Source: Scandinavium ludwigii_A
GTDB taxonomy: Bacteria > Pseudomonadota > Gammaproteobacteria > Enterobacterales > Enterobacteriaceae
DNA length: 64,000 bases
Direction of reading: 5' to 3'
NCBI GenBank assembly: GCA_050516505.1
Contig: CP191518.1
Location: 1,178,001-1,242,000 of the forward strand
Position 1 is the first letter of the stretch. Every line of letters starts with the position of its first letter. The notes below the pieces were generated by a model. That model ran no database searches, was not told the DNA's origin, and saw only the letters and a list, made by a program, of their open reading frames with translations. The position numbers and the translations under genes are program-made. This document shows, in pieces, positions 60,246 through 64,000 of the stretch.

Positions 60246-62426
60246 ATGATGTTGAAAAATAATGCCTCTGCCAAAAAGTTTCTGCTGGCGCTAACCTTAA
60301 GTATTTTCTCAATCTCAGTGGCGCGTTTTCTCTCGCCGGAAACGATGATTGATGGCAATGCCATTTATCTCGCCTGGTTGCCCCTGAGCGTTATCCTGTC
60401 GATGCTGCTGCTATTAGGCCGTCAGGCCATCCTGCCGCTGGGTATTGCCTTTGCGTTGACCAATGTATGGATGCAGTCGCTGTCTGTTCCTCAGGCGGCG
60501 ATGTTACTGTTTTGCCAGCTGTTTGCGCCGGTGCTTTCTTGCGGCATTCTTCGCTGGACATTGGGCAAACGCTGGCGTTTTGGATTGTCCAATCGACACA
60601 TGGGCGCGAGGATTTTTTGGGCGGGTTTTTTTGCCCCTCTGACGCTAAAAGGTACGATGTATCTGGTCGATCACTGTCTTGATTTTCCCGTGTCGGTTTC
60701 CGGTTTTTTTGCTTCGGGGACGCTGCTCTACAGCATTGTGGATATCCAGAGCCTGATTTGCGCGGCACTGATTTTTACCCTGCCGAGTTATTACCTGCAA
60801 AGGATGCTTTTTAACCCACGTTATGCACGCCGTTTCTGGCTGCGTCATATCGTGCCCGTGTTCAGCCGCAGTAAGTGGTTATTTACCGTTAGCTGGTTGC
60901 TGTCATTGGCGGCTTTATTAATCCTGCTTTGCGCTCCCTTCTATTCAACATACATTGCCGGTTATCTGGTCCCGCTGATTTTTATCCTGTTCTTCATTGT
61001 TATCAATCGCTTCAGCTATCCGCTGCTGAGTTTGATGTGGGGTGTCAGCACCTTTTTCCTTGTCGCCTATAACCGCAATTTTTTACAAGGCGTCAGCAAC
61101 GCATTCTCACTGGCTTTTGTGCTGTCGGTGCTGATTTCCTTCACCATTTGTCTGCTCTATATGGGAAACATTCAGGCGCGCAGTAATGCCATCAAGCGCA
61201 AATGGCATAACCAGGCGTGGCAGGATCCGCTGACCGGTTTGCCGAATCTGCGCGCGTTTGAAAGCTATCTGGAGAATCATCCACAGGCCAGCGTGTGTTG
61301 CCTGCGGATGGATAATCTGGAGTTCTTAAGCCGCCACTACGGGATGATGATGCGTGTGCACTGCAAGCGGATGGTCTCCCGGGATTTACAGCCACTGCTT
61401 TGCCGGGAAGAGCAGCTTTTCCAGCTACCGGGGAGTGAATTGCTTCTGGTGCTACACGGCTCGGAAACCGTGGCGAGACTCGCCTATATCGTCGATTTCC
61501 TTAACAGTCAGACGTTTAACTGGCAGGGGGACGCGTTGGATCTGGAATTTGGTGCGGCGTGGGGCGTGATTGAAGGAGAGGGCGAAGCCCTACACCATAC
61601 GCTTGGGCAATTGAGCTGGTTATCAGAGCAGGCCTGCGCCGCGCGCCGCGTACTGGCGCTCGATAACAGTCTGGCGACAGTCTCTGACAACACGACAGAA
61701 CGCGTAATACAACTGAACCGCGTGAAGAAAGCGCTTGCTGAGGGCGGGTTAACGCTATACGCGCAGCCGATTGTCAGCCAGTCCGGCCACCGCTATCACG
61801 AAATTCTGGCGCGAATGACCTGTAATGGGCAAATCATCACCCCCGACCAGTTCATCCCGGTTATTGCGCAATTTAACCTCAGCAAGCGTTTCGATTTGCT
61901 GGTGGTAGAGACGCTGTTCAAGGCGATGAAAGATCTGCCGGGCGAGCGTTTCTCCGTCAACCTGATGCCGTTCACGCTGATGCAAAAAGAGAGTGCCAAT
62001 ACAATTCTCTCATTGTTCAAGGAGTATGACGTTGCCCCGGAATTGGTGACCATTGAAATTACCGAACAACAGGCATTTTCCAGTTCGGAAATCAGCGTGC
62101 TGAATATTCAGCTTCTACGCGATTACGGCTGTCTGATAGCGATTGATGACTTCGGTACCGGTTACGCGAACTACGAGCGCCTGAAGCGACTGGAGGCGGA
62201 TATCGTTAAGATTGATGGCTGCTTCGTGCGTGACATTCTCACCGATCCGGTGGACGCGATGATCGTCAAATCTATGTGTGAACTGGCGCGGGTAAAAAAC
62301 CTAACGCTGGTGGCGGAATATGTTGAAACTGAGGCACAGCGAACGCTGTTGTACGAAATGGGCGTGGATTATTTGCAAGGGTATTTCATTGGAAAACCCC
62401 GTCCACTTGTGGAACTACGGGCATAA
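60246..62426 (+). CDS. pdeA: Membrane cyclic-di-GMP phosphodiesterase PdeA (YfeA)
   Basis: 726 residues (E. coli 729). About eight membrane helices (residues 12-310, a MASE1-type sensor) precede a degenerate GGDEF domain (the place of GGDEF reads LVLHGSET) and a C-terminal EAL domain. The EAL signature reads EILAR rather than E-A-L, as in E. coli YfeA, and the catalytic DDFGTGYANYERL motif is intact, so phosphodiesterase activity is likely. It lowers c-di-GMP and so favours motility over biofilm. ATG 60246 (MMLKNN) is chosen over a GTG at 60216; neither has a strong ribosome-binding site. Confidence 0.93.
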   Translation: MMLKNNASAKKFLLALTLSIFSISVARFLSPETMIDGNAIYLAWLPLSVILSMLLLLGRQAILPLGIAFALTNVWMQSLSVPQAAMLLFCQLFAPVLSCGILRWTLGKRWRFGLSNRHMGARIFWAGFFAPLTLKGTMYLVDHCLDFPVSVSGFFASGTLLYSIVDIQSLICAALIFTLPSYYLQRMLFNPRYARRFWLRHIVPVFSRSKWLFTVSWLLSLAALLILLCAPFYSTYIAGYLVPLIFILFFIVINRFSYPLLSLMWGVSTFFLVAYNRNFLQGVSNAFSLAFVLSVLISFTICLLYMGNIQARSNAIKRKWHNQAWQDPLTGLPNLRAFESYLENHPQASVCCLRMDNLEFLSRHYGMMMRVHCKRMVSRDLQPLLCREEQLFQLPGSELLLVLHGSETVARLAYIVDFLNSQTFNWQGDALDLEFGAAWGVIEGEGEALHHTLGQLSWLSEQACAARRVLALDNSLATVSDNTTERVIQLNRVKKALAEGGLTLYAQPIVSQSGHRYHEILARMTCNGQIITPDQFIPVIAQFNLSKRFDLLVVETLFKAMKDLPGERFSVNLMPFTLMQKESANTILSLFKEYDVAPELVTIEITEQQAFSSSEISVLNIQLLRDYGCLIAIDDFGTGYANYERLKRLEADIVKIDGCFVRDILTDPVDAMIVKSMCELARVKNLTLVAEYVETEAQRTLLYEMGVDYLQGYFIGKPRPLVELRA

Positions 62427-62452
62427 AAAAGCCGGGAATATCCCGGCTTTTT
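62425..62452. terminator. Bidirectional terminator between pdeA and nupC
   Basis: AAAAAAGCCGGG, loop AATA, TCCCGGCTTTTT with A and T runs on both sides, serving both convergent genes. Confidence 0.87.
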
Positions 62453-62470
62453 AATGGCTTAGTGACTGAC

Positions 62471-63673
62471 TTACAGAACCAGTGCGGCGATGGATGCGGA
62501 CAGCACGCTCACCAGCGTAGAACCGTAAACCAGTTTCAGGCCGAAGCGTGAAACCACGTTACCCTGTTCTTCGTTCAGACCTTTAATCGCACCGGCGATG
62601 ATGCCGATGGAAGAGAAGTTGGCGAAGGAAACCAGGAAGATGGACAGGATGCCTTCCGCGCGCGGAGAGAGCGTGCTGGCAATTTTCTGCAGATCCATCA
62701 TTGCAACGAATTCGTTAGAGACCATTTTGGTCGCCATGATGCTGCCGACTTGCAGAGCTTCATGCGCAGGAACGCCCATCACCCACGCAACAGGCCAGAA
62801 GATATAGCCCAGAATGCCCTGGAAGGAGATACCGTGGCCGAACCAGCTGGTCACGGTGAAGAACAGCGCATTCAACGCAGCAATCAGCGCGATGAAGCCA
62901 ATCAGCATCGCGGAAACGATGATGGCCACTTTGAAGCCAGCCAGAATGTACTCACCCAGCATTTCGAAGAAGCTCTGACCTTCGTGCAGATTAGACATCT
63001 GCAGGTTCTCTTCACTCTTATCAACCTGATACGGGTTGATGAGCGACAGAACGATGAAGGTACTGAACATGTTCAGCACCAGTGCCGCAACCACAAATTT
63101 CGGGTCCAGCATGGTCATGTACGCGCCGACGATGGACATCGAAACGGTAGACATTGCGGTCGCCGCCATGGTGTACATGCGGTTGCGCGACATCTTACCG
63201 AGAATGTCTTTATAAGCGATGAAGTTTTCTGACTGACCGAGGATCAGGGAGCTAACCGCGTTGAATGACTCCAGTTTTCCCATACCGTTGACTTTAGACA
63301 GCACAGTACCGATAGCGCGAATCACAATCGGCAGAACACGAATGTGCTGCAAAATACCAATCAGTGCGGAAATGAATACAATCGGGCAAAGCACCTTCAG
63401 GAAGAAGAATGCGAGGCCTTCATCGTTCATTTTACCGAAGACGAAATTTGTCCCTTCATTAGCGAATCCGAGAAGTTTTTCGAACATCTCGGAGAATCCT
63501 TTCACAAATCCCAGGCCGACATCTGAGTTCAGGAAGAACCAGGCCAACAGAACTTCAATGACAAGCAATTGAATAACATAGCGAATGCGAATCTTTTTAC
63601 GATCGTGGCTGACCAGCAAAGCCAAAATCGCAACCACAGCAAGCGCGAGGACAAAGTGTAGAACGCGGTCCAT
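62471..63673 (-). CDS. nupC: Nucleoside:H+ symporter NupC
   Basis: 400 residues, the E. coli NupC length. A CNT-family inner-membrane protein with about 10 helices; conserved blocks include GKLESFNAVSSLILGQSENF near 150 and SIMATKMVSNEFVAM near 325. It takes up pyrimidine nucleosides and adenosine (not guanosine) with protons. ATG 63673 (MDRVLHFVLALAVVA) is the E. coli start; extension to 63712 adds 13 unrelated residues. CRP/CytR control is known in E. coli and a good CRP site lies 96-111 bp upstream. Confidence 0.96.
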   Translation of the reverse strand: MDRVLHFVLALAVVAILALLVSHDRKKIRIRYVIQLLVIEVLLAWFFLNSDVGLGFVKGFSEMFEKLLGFANEGTNFVFGKMNDEGLAFFFLKVLCPIVFISALIGILQHIRVLPIVIRAIGTVLSKVNGMGKLESFNAVSSLILGQSENFIAYKDILGKMSRNRMYTMAATAMSTVSMSIVGAYMTMLDPKFVVAALVLNMFSTFIVLSLINPYQVDKSEENLQMSNLHEGQSFFEMLGEYILAGFKVAIIVSAMLIGFIALIAALNALFFTVTSWFGHGISFQGILGYIFWPVAWVMGVPAHEALQVGSIMATKMVSNEFVAMMDLQKIASTLSPRAEGILSIFLVSFANFSSIGIIAGAIKGLNEEQGNVVSRFGLKLVYGSTLVSVLSASIAALVL

Positions 63674-63965
63674 ATTTGCTCCAAATATGAGGCAGGTTAA
63701 ATTTCCGTGCACATTCTATGCAACAAGCTAAAAGAAAACGAGATCTACGCCGCACTATCGGTGAATCCTGTGAGCAAACTCAAAAAAGGTGATCAACCAT
63801 ACAAAATTGTTATGTTATGTAAAGGTGTTAAAAGTTGAGTTAATGTACTAATCTGACGATTGAATCATCCTGACGTTACTCTATTCGATAACATGGCTGA
63901 TATTTGTTCCCCCGGCTATTGTTCCTGTCTATCAAAGAAATAATTATCACCTTTCCAAATGAACT
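63674..63965. promoter_or_regulatory. nupC upstream region with CRP site
   Basis: TGTGAGCAAACTCAAA at 63769-63784 reads TTTGA-N6-TCACA on the minus strand, 9 of 10 consensus bases for CRP, at a fitting distance before nupC. The rest of this gap is AT-rich, with no gene visible, and separates nupC from the gene beyond the window. Confidence 0.65.
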
Positions 63966-64000
63966 TGATAATCATTCTCATTTTGATAGCATGAAACATA
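63966..64000 (+). promoter_or_regulatory. Fur-type box and half of a MntR-type site (mntH expected next)
   Basis: TGATAATCATTCTCATTTTG (63966-63985) has the repeated GATAAT-like hexamers of a Fur box. The last six bases AACATA match the left half of the MntR palindrome (AACATAGC, four bases, GCTATGTT). E. coli mntH, divergent from nupC, carries both sites, so mntH probably begins just beyond the window. Confidence 0.6.

Overview
The window is a stretch of enterobacterial chromosome (family Enterobacteriaceae). Nearly every backbone protein reads as an ortholog of an Escherichia coli K-12 protein, and the order follows the K-12 segment from bepA through dapA-bamC-purC, dapE, acrD, talA-tktB, maeB, hemF-amiA, cysPUWA, cysM, crr-ptsI-ptsH, cysK, zipA-ligA, the valU and alaWX tRNA clusters and gltX to nupC. 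I cannot name the genus. From memory of the K-12 map, hyf, narQ-aegA, eut, the murQ/ucpA group and xapAB are absent from their usual places. That suggests an Enterobacter/Lelliottia/Kluyvera-like genome rather than Escherichia, but this is inference.

Layout. 1-1461: the start of a lactose/cellobiose-family PTS permease gene, divergent from a possible domesticated IS481-like protein. 1454-4577: yfgD-bepA, divergent from perM. 4839-8496: an accessory D-glycerate cassette (cdaR-like regulator interrupted by an in-frame amber codon, GntP-family permease, glycerate kinase). 8541-16310: bcp-gcvR, then dapA-bamC-purC and ypfJ-tmcA-ypfH. 16436-16962: an extra CspA-family gene with a typical cold-shock leader. 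17065-24314: ypfN, dapE, yffB, the 19-codon ypfM, acrD, nudK, ypfG. 24399-31801: tktB-talA, maeB, hemF-amiA. 32014-34532: ypeA-yfeZ, yfeY, yfeX.

34772-45671: the sulfate/thiosulfate uptake operon cysPUWA, then an inserted three-gene rhamnoside locus (AraC/RhaR-like regulator, MFS transporter, GH78 alpha-L-rhamnosidase), then cysM-pdxK. In K-12 cysM directly follows cysA, so the insertion separates them, and a terminator sits just upstream of cysM. 45735-50592: the PTS core (ptsH-ptsI-crr), cysK and cysZ. 50823-56538: zipA, ligA, ypeB, yfeH/yfeR and a small FlxA-like gene. 56746-60032: tRNA-Lys, three tRNA-Val, gltX, yfeC-yfeD and two tRNA-Ala. 60246-64000: pdeA (yfeA), nupC, and the Fur/MntR-type operator of the next gene (mntH expected), cut by the window end.

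Functions that work together: sulfur assimilation (CysPUWA imports sulfate and thiosulfate, CysZ sulfate; CysK and CysM make cysteine), diaminopimelate/lysine and wall synthesis (DapA, DapE, AmiA), envelope assembly (BamC, BepA), PTS sugar uptake, and the non-oxidative pentose phosphate shunt (TktB, TalA). The accessory parts are the PTS/IS481-like start, the glycerate cassette, the extra csp gene and the rhamnoside locus. I found no phage, CRISPR array, integrase or intact insertion sequence. I saw nothing that is clearly a new biological system; the best leads are the rhamnoside locus with its palindrome, the interrupted cdaR, the domesticated transposase and a decayed tRNA-Lys copy.
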